DNA of 64,000 nt from Clostridiaceae bacterium DTU079 (GTDB taxonomy: Bacteria > Bacillota > Clostridia > Acetivibrionales > Acetivibrionaceae), in assembly GCA_001512505.1 (NCBI GenBank), contig LFSC01000014.1, positions 1 to 64,000 of the forward strand, given 5' to 3'. This document shows positions 1-9,366 of the stretch, piece by piece (position 1 is the stretch's first letter; each line of letters begins with the position of its first letter). Under the pieces are notes generated by a model. It was not told where the DNA came from. It saw only the letters and a program-made list of their open reading frames with translations, and did no database searches. Position numbers and translations under genes: made by a program.

Positions 1-74
1 AGCGATAGCGTAGGAGTTATACCTGACAAGGCTTATTGTTTCAATCCTTGTTTTAATGGAAGTTCCTCTTCAAC
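1..74 (-). CRISPR. Terminal unit of a probable CRISPR array running off the left edge: 37-bp repeat at 38-74 and an adjacent (possibly complete) spacer at 1-37
   Basis: 38-74 reads GTTTCAATCCTTGTTTTAATGGAAGTTCCTCTTCAAC; reverse complement GTTGAAGAGGAACTTCCATTAAAACAAGGATTGAAAC has the GTTG...ATTGAAAC ends typical of many type I/III repeats. Only one repeat is visible, so periodicity cannot be confirmed. Confidence 0.7.
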
Positions 75-400
75 AGCTCTTACGGCTTAAATTCTTTAAT
101 ATCAGTGTCTGCAAGCATTTTTTGACGAGACTTTTTTCTCCTATTTATCTCAAAAAATATCGTTTTTTCGCTGTATTTTATATTATTTTTTTTTATCAAC
201 ACCCTAATACACCCCTGTACTTTCTAGTGTTTCGGATATCTAAGCACAAATTATCCAATAATTTTGCATCCACATTTTCCCTTTTTATTCTTTATCTAAA
301 GGGCCTGCCTAAAAATCCATCGTATACCATATACCTTTATTAAAATATATCACACTAAAGCTCAATTATCAATATCACGCCAATCATTAAGCAAATTGCG
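75..400 (-). promoter_or_regulatory. Possible CRISPR leader (AT-rich, non-coding)
   Basis: AT/T-rich stretch directly on the side of the repeat where a leader is expected if crRNAs are transcribed on the minus strand; no convincing gene. Confidence 0.35.
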
Positions 401-556
401 TTGTATCATATTTTGGTTTACCAATTATTCCTGTATCTCGACATATAAGATTTCAATATTATCAGTTATTTGTCTATTTTTTATGTTTACATAAAATTTC
501 CTTTAAGTCCGCCAGCTATCTTGTGTCCCGTTTAATACCGAACCGAAAAATTTTCT

Positions 557-1540
557 TCAAACCATAATGCTATAATTTTTTAAAATACTTTTTTCAATAT
601 CGCTAATTTCAAACCCATCTATTAGCCGGTTCAAATCAATAGACTCAACAATCTTTTTCATTCCTTGCTCAAACGTATATTTCGGTTCGAAACCAATATC
701 CCTTTTAATTCGATCGCAACTTCCTATCAAAGTCACATCACGAAACGGGAACCACTCTCTTGCCTTATAGCCGGTGTTAGCCGTATCTACCGAAATAATC
801 CTGGCATCAACCTTCAATACCTTTGCACATATTTCTACCCAACCCTTAAGGGATATATATTCATTCCCCGAAATATTATAAGCCTTTCCTAAGCAAATAT
901 TGCTTTTGCAGATAAGTTCAATCGCATAACACATATCATCAATATATCCGAATTGAATTAACGGAAGACCCCTTCCGGGAACGATTATCGGATTTTTCGT
1001 AAGCAATCTTTTTATTACATAGCTCTCTCTATCCAGATTGTTTTCCGGCCCGTATATATAAAACGGTCTTAAAATCGTAACCGGAAATCCATTTTCTCGA
1101 TATTGTTTGAACAATAATTCTTCGCACAAATATTTATTCATGGAATATTCGCCCCATACGGAATTTGCTCCCCGTTTACTGTCTTCAGTATAAGGATAAA
1201 CATTTTCATCGATATATACCGAAGCACTGCTAATATGAATATAATGTTTGATACCATGATTGATCGCTTGTATGGCAATCTTGGTTTGCTCAGGAGAATA
1301 AGCGGAGCTATCGACAACAATATCAAAATCAATCCCTTTACATGCTCTTAAAACATCGTTCAAATCATTTCTATCTGCTTCTAAATGTATTGATCCCTTC
1401 GGATTGGGTCGATTTCCGCGATTTAACACATATACCGTGTATCCCAATTTCAAGAGCTTCTCTGCTATTGCCTTACCGACAAAAATATTTCCTCCGAATA
1501 CCAATGCATTTTTCATATTAATCCCCCATACAAATATCAT
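557..1540 (-). CDS. NAD-dependent epimerase/dehydratase (SDR family); likely start at MKNALVFGG (~1516)
   Basis: N-terminal Rossmann motif ALVFGGNIFVGKAIAEKLL, YSMNKYLCE active-site-like motif. Confidence 0.85.
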   Translation of the reverse strand: MIFVWGINMKNALVFGGNIFVGKAIAEKLLKLGYTVYVLNRGNRPNPKGSIHLEADRNDLNDVLRACKGIDFDIVVDSSAYSPEQTKIAIQAINHGIKHYIHISSASVYIDENVYPYTEDSKRGANSVWGEYSMNKYLCEELLFKQYRENGFPVTILRPFYIYGPENNLDRESYVIKRLLTKNPIIVPGRGLPLIQFGYIDDMCYAIELICKSNICLGKAYNISGNEYISLKGWVEICAKVLKVDARIISVDTANTGYKAREWFPFRDVTLIGSCDRIKRDIGFEPKYTFEQGMKKIVESIDLNRLIDGFEISDIEKSILKNYSIMV

Positions 1541-1620
1541 TGGAATCCAATTGAAAACAACTTCCTTTGTTATTCAAAAAAGCTGCTGCACAAATTTTAA
1601 GTGCAGCAGCCCATTTCCAG

Positions 1621-1975
1621 TCATCTATTTGTCATTTATCACAGAATGGCTGTAGATATAAAACTCTTCCTGACTGGGTTGCCACCTTTTCTCCTTGGGC
1701 GGAAAAAGAGCATCAAATCTCTCCACAGCATCAGTGTCGCTGCAAAGCTCTCCCACAGAACCCTCGCTATAGAACCATTTCCTACCGTCAAGTACACCGG
1801 CTTTTAATTCCTTCACCATCATTGCAGTCGGATAAACATCGCCATCAAGGCATACATTGTATTTCCTGCAGCTTTTGAAACCCCGGGGAATATAATTACC
1901 GGGATTGCCGAACACAATTACAGTATCATACCCAAGCTCTATAGCCTTTTTAAAGGAATGCTCCTTTAATATGTA
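1621..1975 (-). pseudogene. N-terminally truncated GNAT-family acetyltransferase remnant
   Basis: Reading through the frame gives ...KKAIELGYDTVIVFGNPGNYIPRGFKSCRKYNVCLDGDVYPTAMMVKELKAGVLDGRKWFYSEG, resembling the C-terminal half of GNAT proteins; no N-terminal half upstream. Confidence 0.55.
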
Positions 1976-2227
1976 TTAAATAATCTCACCTTTCGGCAGA
2001 ATTACTTTATGCTTTCAAAATATCACAGGCAAATATTAAAGTCAATGGGAATTGCCATTATCAACCAATACTCTACTTAATCCCCAAGTACGTACTGCCA
2101 ATAAAAACTTCTGAAAATATTGTGTACATAAAGCCACCATTATTTCAAATAAATAATTGCTATAGTATATAATTATATAGGCTGTTAAAGGAATAAATCC
2201 AATACGAGAATTTTCTAAAAAAAACTA

Positions 2228-2256
2228 TTGACACAAATAATTAATGCTAGTATAAT
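2228..2256 (+). promoter_or_regulatory. Sigma-A-type promoter for tRNA-Leu
   Basis: TTGACA - 17 nt - TATAAT. Confidence 0.75.
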
Positions 2257-2331
2257 TGATTATGCTGATTCGCGAAGGTACTAGTTATACCGTAGCGGTT
2301 TTATAAATGTTATAGTGTTTTATTAATATAT

Positions 2332-2414
2332 GCGAGAGTGGCGGAACTGGCAGACGCGCACGTTTGAGGGGCGTGTGGGCGACCGTACGGGTTCAAGTCC
2401 CGTCTCTCGCACCA
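2332..2414 (+). tRNA. tRNA-Leu (anticodon GAG), CCA encoded
   Basis: Acceptor GCGAGAG/CTCTCGC, long variable arm, GGTTCAAGTCC T-arm, anticodon loop TTGAGGG, 3' ACCA. Confidence 0.93.
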
Positions 2415-2420
2415 AATCTG

Positions 2421-2460
2421 AACAGCAAATTAATACATTGTATTGATTCGCTGTTTTATT
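2421..2460 (+). terminator. Rho-independent terminator after tRNA-Leu
   Basis: AACAGCAAATTAATAC-att-GTATTGATTCGCTGTT followed by TTTATTGTTTT. Confidence 0.75.
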
Positions 2461-2631
2461 GTTTTATACCCAAAAATGCAGATACTACAAAGCTTTAACA
2501 TCCCACCGCTTACTGTTGCTTCAATAATCTGAGAATTAGGTGAATCGATTCCTAAAAAATGTTGCTTTCGGGGGTATCGATGATTTTCCGTTGATATTTG
2601 CAGCTTACTAAAAAATTATTAGTTTCATAGT

Positions 2632-5277
2632 TTGGGGTGGACAGAAATGTCTTTTTATTTATTCAGAAAAATGATTCGTAAATTGCCGGGAGTTTTAATC
2701 CAAATGGTTCCAAAACCTGAGCCTGTTTTGACAGAAGGTTACGGATCAAGAGAAAAAATCGGTAAAATATGCTCCGGTGCAGGATATAAATCGGTGCTTC
2801 TTGTAACCGACAAGACAGTGTACTCTCTCGGCTATCATGAAAAAATTCTTAACTCGCTAAAAGCAAGCAATATCAAATGTACTGTTTTTAATAATATATC
2901 ATCCGAACCCACAATTGACATTATAAACGAAGGCAGAAGTGCCGCTGCAAATTGCGGTGCCGATTGCATCATAGCTCTCGGAGGAGGCTCCGTGCTAGAC
3001 ACTTGCAAGATAATAGCCGCCGTTGTAAAAAAGCCGCACTACAAAATTAAAAATCTCCTACGCAAATTCATATATATCAGAGAAAAAACTTTACCGGTTA
3101 TAGCTGTTCCGAGTACTGCCGGAACCGGTGCTGAAATCACTGTGGCCGCTATGGTTATGAGCCAAAAAATGATAAAATGCTCTACAGTAGTCATCGGACT
3201 TAATGTCCCCCATGTTGTGCTTGACAGTGAGCTGACCATCGGTGCACCCGAAAACGTTACGGTGTCCTGCGGAATTGACGCTCTCAGTCACGGCATTGAA
3301 GGGTGCCTTGCAGACATTACGACCGGTGAAGAAGATATTAATAAAATCCTTGAGTGTGTAAAGCTTGTATTCCGGAATCTGCCCTGTCTTATTTCTAATC
3401 CGGACAATATCGACGCAAGACAAAATATGTGTCTTGCCGCCTACTACGGTGGAAATGCCATCAATAAGCAACTTGCCGGATATGTCCATGCCTTTGCACA
3501 TTCAATAGGTGCTTTTTATAACATTCCTCACGGAAAAGCAATTGCCCTATGTCTTATACCGATTGTAGCTTTTCATAAGAATATATGTATGGATAAACTT
3601 GCGAAGCTTTCAGCTTATTGCGGATTTTCCAAAGAAACCGAGGACAAAGCTGCTGCAGTGGACAGATTTATCGCCGCTCTTGAAGATTTGTTGAAAACCT
3701 GTGGCTTTGAAAGAGGCTGTGATTTAATTGACGAAAAAGATTACAAAAAACTTACCCGCATGATAAATTCCGATTCCGTTAATTATTCGCCGCCGAAAAC
3801 TCTCAGCAACAAAGAGATTGTTAGTCTGCTTGACGAGATTAGAAAGGGGAATAATATTATGGCTTATACAGAAGAGAGAATACAGCAAATTGTGGCAAAT
3901 CAGAGAAGTTTTTTTCGTTCCGGGGTTACTCTTGATGTTAAATGGAGATTACAGCAGCTGAAAAAACTGAAGGCGGCTGTCATTGCCCATGAGGAAGAAT
4001 TTGAAAAAGCATTATACGAGGATTTAGGGCGCAGTAAAACTGAGGCATATTTATGCGATATCGGTCCTGTAATCGTAGAGATTAACGAAACCATACGAGG
4101 ACTTAAAAAATGGGCAAGGCCGGAAAAACATTTCAGCGGGCTTATGTGCTTCCCGAGCACGTGCACCACAGTGTACAAAATGCCCTACGGTGTTTCGCTG
4201 ATAATAAGCCCGTTTAACTTTCCGATTCTTCTGACTCTGGGTGTATTGACGGCAAGTATTGCAGGAGGCAACACCGCAGTGATTAAGACAAGCTCAAAAT
4301 CGGCGGCCAGTACCAAAGCTTTGCAAAAAATGATTGCAGAAACATTTCCTGAAAACTATGTTACGGTTATAGACGGAGGTCACGATGTGGCTGACATGTG
4401 CCTTGCACAGAGATTTGATAAAATATTCTATACCGGTTCCCCTGCAGTCGGCAAGCATGTGCTGGCACAGGCTGCAAATAATCTGACATCGGTAGCCCTG
4501 GAGCTTGGCGGTGAAAACGGCAATTGGTGTATTGTCAGAAAAGATGCAAACATAAAGGATGCCGCACGAAAAATCGCCTTTTTCAAGCTTTGCAATGCAG
4601 GGCAGATTTGCATTAATATCAATCAGATTGCAGTAGCCGAGGAAATAGCGGATTCCTTTATCGAAGCATTAAAAAATGAATTTATCAGACAAATCGGTGA
4701 AAAGCCCGAAGAAAATGAAGAATATCCGAAGCTCATTAACGACGCGGCATATATCAAATGCCGAAAGCTGGCGGAAGAGTATAAAGACAGAATAATTTTC
4801 GGAGGAACCGGCAACGAAAAAACCAGACGTTTTGCTCCGACTATGATTTATCCTGTCAGAATAGACGAGGATATAGTTAAGCACGAGCTTTTCTGCCCTC
4901 TTCTTCCTATTGTACCCTTTAAAGACGCAGAAGTTGACAATCTGATGGAAACCATTGCCGACAGAGAACATCCTCTTGCTATGTATGTTTTCACTAAAGA
5001 TATGAAATGGGCAAAGAAAGTAATGTCGACTCAGCAATACGGTGGAGGCTGTATAAATGAGGTTTGCATTCATATAATGGTAAAAGGTGTTCCCTTCAAC
5101 GGAACAGGACATTCCGGAATGGGTGCATACCACGGAGAATGGGGCTTTAGGGAATTCACCCATCCCACCACGGTTTTGAAAGGCAGAACATACTTCAATC
5201 TGCCATTAAGGGAACACCCATATTCCGGCAAACATGAAAAACTGAAAATGACTCTGCTAAAATTATTTGAAAGGTAA
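2632..5277 (+). CDS. Fused iron-containing alcohol dehydrogenase (N-terminal ~409 aa) and aldehyde dehydrogenase (C-terminal); likely start at MSFYLF (2647)
   Basis: Fe-ADH motifs GGGSVLD, PSTAGTGAE, GIDALSHGIE, HAFAHSIGAFYNIPHG; ALDH motifs SPFNFP, ALELGG, NAGQIC. In-frame internal ATG at 3859 with AAAGGGG upstream. Confidence 0.88.
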   Translation: MGWTEMSFYLFRKMIRKLPGVLIQMVPKPEPVLTEGYGSREKIGKICSGAGYKSVLLVTDKTVYSLGYHEKILNSLKASNIKCTVFNNISSEPTIDIINEGRSAAANCGADCIIALGGGSVLDTCKIIAAVVKKPHYKIKNLLRKFIYIREKTLPVIAVPSTAGTGAEITVAAMVMSQKMIKCSTVVIGLNVPHVVLDSELTIGAPENVTVSCGIDALSHGIEGCLADITTGEEDINKILECVKLVFRNLPCLISNPDNIDARQNMCLAAYYGGNAINKQLAGYVHAFAHSIGAFYNIPHGKAIALCLIPIVAFHKNICMDKLAKLSAYCGFSKETEDKAAAVDRFIAALEDLLKTCGFERGCDLIDEKDYKKLTRMINSDSVNYSPPKTLSNKEIVSLLDEIRKGNNIMAYTEERIQQIVANQRSFFRSGVTLDVKWRLQQLKKLKAAVIAHEEEFEKALYEDLGRSKTEAYLCDIGPVIVEINETIRGLKKWARPEKHFSGLMCFPSTCTTVYKMPYGVSLIISPFNFPILLTLGVLTASIAGGNTAVIKTSSKSAASTKALQKMIAETFPENYVTVIDGGHDVADMCLAQRFDKIFYTGSPAVGKHVLAQAANNLTSVALELGGENGNWCIVRKDANIKDAARKIAFFKLCNAGQICININQIAVAEEIADSFIEALKNEFIRQIGEKPEENEEYPKLINDAAYIKCRKLAEEYKDRIIFGGTGNEKTRRFAPTMIYPVRIDEDIVKHELFCPLLPIVPFKDAEVDNLMETIADREHPLAMYVFTKDMKWAKKVMSTQQYGGGCINEVCIHIMVKGVPFNGTGHSGMGAYHGEWGFREFTHPTTVLKGRTYFNLPLREHPYSGKHEKLKMTLLKLFER

Positions 5278-5301
5278 GGACAGATTTATAGATTATATTT
5301 A

Positions 5302-5468
5302 GTAAGCAAAAATGTGGAAGAAACATTGTGTAGCAAGTTGTAGAGCCTGTTTATACGACGTGGATAGGGAGAGCATCCATTCTCACGAAGTGAGTTTTGC
5401 TCGACCCCACGGAGTATTTACAGGCTCTAGGCTTGCGAAACTTAAGTTTCCGGAACATTTTTCTTTAC
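5302..5468 (-). repeat. Dispersed ~167-bp palindromic element, copy A
   Basis: Reverse-orientation copy with AGAGCCTGTTTATAC...GAGTATTTACAGGCTCT core and GTAARNAAAAATGT arms, between convergent stop codons. Confidence 0.85.
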
Positions 5469-5473
5469 ATTTA

Positions 5474-7969
5474 TTAACCCAATTGATAAATAATTTTCTT
5501 ACACAAATCAATGTTGTAGTATTTATCCTCCGTCTCCAAAACCTTTTTTACATCCTCAACCAGTTCCCAGCACCTGCTCTTTAGAATCGCCTTAAGTGCG
5601 TATTGCCGAATTTGAGGCTCTTCGGCATATATACAGGGTCTGATTTTAGCGGTAATTTCCATATCCTTGAGTTTTGCTGCCGCAGAACATGCACGCCTTC
5701 TTACTTCATAGTCGTAATGCAGAAATAACTGAGGGAGGAGCTCTTTTCTCTCTCCGTTTCTACCTATCTCCAAGGCCATCTCCCTTAACTCCTCAACACT
5801 AAATCCCGGTAGGTTCGATTTATCGTCCGGCTCCACCGCTTCTATACAATCGCTTCCGTCATAAGGTTTTATCTTCCCTTCCTCCATACAAACTCTAAGG
5901 GACAGCAATTTGACTCTTTCTCCTTTAAATTCTATTACAATCAAGTCCTTATCCTCATCAATTCTAATAACCACACCCGGTCCGAATTTGATATGCTTAA
6001 TTAATGTCCCTTCACTGATTTCACTGTATAAAAACTTTGCTTGCGCAAGCTTAAGTTTATGGAAAAACCTCGACACAGAAGAATTCTTATTATTTGTCTT
6101 TGAAAAGGTTATTAACTCAAGATGCTTTTTTGCCCTGGTAATGCCCACATAGAAAAGCCTCACCTCTTCCTCCATCAAAGAACGGTTTCCCTCTTCCAAC
6201 GCACTTATGCTTTTTGCTGTCGGGAACTGTCCGTCCACCAGATCGATCATATAAACCCTTTCAAATTCCAAACCTTTACTGGAGTGTATCGTGGATAGTA
6301 CCACCGCATTTTTGCTTCTATTCATCCAAGCGTTTTCCATGGCTGCATTCAGAACGGAAAGCCTTTCAAAAAAATCATTGAAGGAGCTAACCCTCGATGC
6401 AATTGTCTTTAAGCTGTCAATAATATAACTGACACTCTCCTGAGAAAAGCCCATCTCCTTTGAAGCCTTTCCGATATACTTTTGATATCCCATTTCCTTT
6501 TCAATAAACTTAATCGCCAAAGAGGGCCTTAAAAACTCAATGGTTTCAAAATGCTTAATAAGAGACTTAACGGCTTCTTTTGTACTTTTGGGCATTTGAG
6601 GGTAATCCAGCAAGGTATCAAGGACAGTTTTATCATGGCTCTGATTTACCTTTACATACTCGATCATGTCCTTACTCAGGTAAGCACCGGTTTTATAATA
6701 AATCTGTTCAAAGGCTTCCATGTCATGGGGATTTAAAGCAAGCCTTATAAAGGCAAGGATATCATTAACCACCCAGTGATTGAAAAAATGAATATTGGTA
6801 TCCCTAATATAAAAGGGAATGCCACTGTCTTCAAGGTAATCCACCAATGCTACGGCAGAAATGTTATTCCTGAATAAAACGGCACATTCGGACAAATTAT
6901 CCTGCTCCTTTAAAACCGAAGCCAGATATGCGTATTGTTCATTCCTATCCTTTACATGCTTAAATACCGTCTCATCCCCCGTTTCATTTTCGGTAAACAT
7001 CTCTTTTTCATACCGTTCCTTATTCTGCTTAATAAAATTATTGGCTGCTTTCACTATATTTTGGGTTGAACGGTAGTTTCTTTCCATCATAAGAATTTTC
7101 GCACCGGGATAGGTCTCTTTAAACTTGAGAAGAGCCTCGGGAAATGCGGCTCTAAACCCATAAATACTCTGGTCCTCATCCCCCACCATAAAAATATTGT
7201 TTCTAGGGTAGGCTAAAAGTCTTATGATTTGGTGCTGTACAAAAGAGGTGTCCTGGGACTCATCAACATTTATATATTGATATTTTTTCCTCAAAGAATC
7301 GATAACCCCGGCATCTTTCAAAAAAAGTTGATAAGTACCGGTCAGCATATCATCATAATCAATATATCTCTCATCTCGTTTTAGCTTTTCATATGCATTA
7401 TATATTTGAACAAAGTTTTTGATTTTGACATCCATTTTCTCTATTTTGTCCGGAGTATAAAGCATGTTCTTAGCAAAACTAATGGAATTTTGCAAGTCTT
7501 CAAGGATATCTTCAGTTATGTAATCCCCGTTTATTTTAAAATAAATCTGCTTTAAAATCTGGATTTTGTTAACAGGACAATCATTGCCCTCTATAATTTG
7601 AGGAAAAGGCCTGTTATTAGCTGCAGTATAATCCCGTATAACCGAATAGCAAAAGCTGTGTATTGTAGAAAATTGAATATTACAAGACAGATCACTTCCG
7701 AAAACGCTGTAGAACCTATCCTTCATGTCATGGGCAGATGCCCTGCTGAATGTCAGTGTCAATATATTTTCCGGATTGATACCATGGTTTAAAACCATAT
7801 TGGCACACCTTGATACAATAACAGTAGTCTTTCCCCCACCGGGCACCGATAACAGAAGAGTAGGTCCCTCAATATTTACCACAGCCTCCTGCTGCTGCGG
7901 ATTAAGGTCTATATTATATTTTTCCCTTAACAGTGTTATAAAATCCTTCTGATTCATAGTCCACCACAC
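5474..7969 (-). CDS. UvrD/Rep/PcrA-like superfamily 1 DNA helicase with C-terminal HEAT-like repeats
   Basis: Walker A SVPGGGKTT, DESQDTS, GDEDQSIYGFRAA, ERNYRST, STIHSSKGLEFERVYM, FYVGITRAKKHL; C-terminal VRRRACSAAAKLKD / IRQYALKAILKS. Confidence 0.9.
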   Translation of the reverse strand: MWWTMNQKDFITLLREKYNIDLNPQQQEAVVNIEGPTLLLSVPGGGKTTVIVSRCANMVLNHGINPENILTLTFSRASAHDMKDRFYSVFGSDLSCNIQFSTIHSFCYSVIRDYTAANNRPFPQIIEGNDCPVNKIQILKQIYFKINGDYITEDILEDLQNSISFAKNMLYTPDKIEKMDVKIKNFVQIYNAYEKLKRDERYIDYDDMLTGTYQLFLKDAGVIDSLRKKYQYINVDESQDTSFVQHQIIRLLAYPRNNIFMVGDEDQSIYGFRAAFPEALLKFKETYPGAKILMMERNYRSTQNIVKAANNFIKQNKERYEKEMFTENETGDETVFKHVKDRNEQYAYLASVLKEQDNLSECAVLFRNNISAVALVDYLEDSGIPFYIRDTNIHFFNHWVVNDILAFIRLALNPHDMEAFEQIYYKTGAYLSKDMIEYVKVNQSHDKTVLDTLLDYPQMPKSTKEAVKSLIKHFETIEFLRPSLAIKFIEKEMGYQKYIGKASKEMGFSQESVSYIIDSLKTIASRVSSFNDFFERLSVLNAAMENAWMNRSKNAVVLSTIHSSKGLEFERVYMIDLVDGQFPTAKSISALEEGNRSLMEEEVRLFYVGITRAKKHLELITFSKTNNKNSSVSRFFHKLKLAQAKFLYSEISEGTLIKHIKFGPGVVIRIDEDKDLIVIEFKGERVKLLSLRVCMEEGKIKPYDGSDCIEAVEPDDKSNLPGFSVEELREMALEIGRNGERKELLPQLFLHYDYEVRRRACSAAAKLKDMEITAKIRPCIYAEEPQIRQYALKAILKSRCWELVEDVKKVLETEDKYYNIDLCKKIIYQLG

Positions 7970-8099
7970 TTTGACTTATTCTTGAATTATTGTAGCACGT
8001 TTAAAAAAATAAAGAAACAATATAACACGATTTTTTACTTTTTCACACCCATTGAGTATGGTACACTTTAAATATAGATAAAAGAAGGAGATTTTAGAA

Positions 8100-8717
8100 G
8101 TGAAGTGTATTGATTTAACCCATACGATTATTGACCGTTTGCCTCCCTATCCCGGGGATAACGAAACACAGCTTTTAAATACCAAACAGTTTGAAACTGA
8201 CGGTTACTCAAATCACCGGCTTAAAATTGACATGCACTCCGGTACGCATATCGACTCTCCCATGCACCTTACCGATTCAAAGGAATATATATGTGAGTAT
8301 CCTCCGGAGTCCTTTATTGGAGAGGGATGTATAATTGATGTGAGAAACCGGCCGGTAATCAAACTTAAAAAAGAGTACGAAACTAAAATAAAAGAAGGCT
8401 GTATTTTGCTGCTCTATACCGGGATGTATCATAAATTCGGTACAGAGGAGTATTTTAATACTCATCCTGTTGTCGATATGGAGTTTGCCCAATTCATGGT
8501 GGAAAGAAAAATAAAAATTCTCGGAATGGACACCCCTTCACCCGATAAACCGCCTTTTTCGGTTCACAAGCTGCTTTTAAAAAGCAAAATATTCATCCTT
8601 GAAAACCTCACAAACATGGAAGAACTTCTTGAGGCAAAAAAGTTTGAAGTTATAGCCCTACCTCTTAAAATAAAGGCCGACAGTTCAATCTCACGGGTTG
8701 TTGCAAGGATAATATAA
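8100..8717 (+). CDS. Cyclase family protein (kynurenine formamidase-like)
   Basis: IDLTHTI...PPYPGD, MHSGTHIDSPMH motif. Confidence 0.87.
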   Translation: MKCIDLTHTIIDRLPPYPGDNETQLLNTKQFETDGYSNHRLKIDMHSGTHIDSPMHLTDSKEYICEYPPESFIGEGCIIDVRNRPVIKLKKEYETKIKEGCILLLYTGMYHKFGTEEYFNTHPVVDMEFAQFMVERKIKILGMDTPSPDKPPFSVHKLLLKSKIFILENLTNMEELLEAKKFEVIALPLKIKADSSISRVVARII

Positions 8718-9080
8718 ATGTGCCAATAAGTTTTCACACTCACCCGGATAGCTAATAGTCACATTTTTAAATCTGGACAGCAAGGGACCTAAAAAAATAA
8801 TAGAAGATCTCATTTCCACTGCGAGATCTTCAGGAATCTGGGTACTGTTGATTGTTGAAGAATCCACGGTTACAACATTTCCTTCAAACGATACCTTACA
8901 GCCCAATTTCCTTAATATCTCCAGCATTATTTCAACATCCCTCAGCTTTGGACAATTCTTTATGACCGAAATTCCGTCATTGAGGACAGTAGCGGCGAGT
9001 ATCGGTAAAACAGCGTTTTTTGAGCCTTCAACAACTATCTCTCCCTTAAGCTTCTGTCCACCGGTCACAACAAACTTACT
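8691..9080 (-). pseudogene. murA: Truncated UDP-N-acetylglucosamine 1-carboxyvinyltransferase (MurA N-terminal fragment)
   Basis: MSKFVVTGGQKLKGEIVVEGSKNAVLPILAATVL... is MurA N-terminus with intact RBS (GGAGGTG), but the reading frame ends after ~129 aa, overlapping the end of the convergent cyclase gene. Confidence 0.8.
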
Positions 9081-9366
9081 CATATAAAACACCTCCGTGG
9101 TATTAGGCGGTTAACCCCAAACCATGATTAAATTTTTATCTTTATAGATAGAAATACTTATATATCTATTTTATGCCGGGTTTACGAAAGTGTTACTTTA
9201 TGAAATATCGGCCATATAGCTACGAAGAATCCGGTAAAATTTCATTAAAAAAGAGCCCTTACCGAGCCCTCTTTATATAAGATATTATACAAGCTTCTAC
9301 AAATACTTATTGCTAAAGTAGAAATGTGAAACAAGCATTGCGAAGAAAATTATGAACCCTATTACG

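Noticed and set aside
56-343. 95-aa plus-strand ORF
   Set aside because: Starts inside the CRISPR repeat and runs through the AT-rich putative leader; low-complexity product.
4669-5163. 164-aa minus-strand ORF
   Set aside because: Antisense to the ALDH part of the fusion.
5312-5584. 90-aa plus-strand ORF
   Set aside because: Made of palindromic element copy A plus antisense helicase sequence; conserved bases reflect structure rather than coding.
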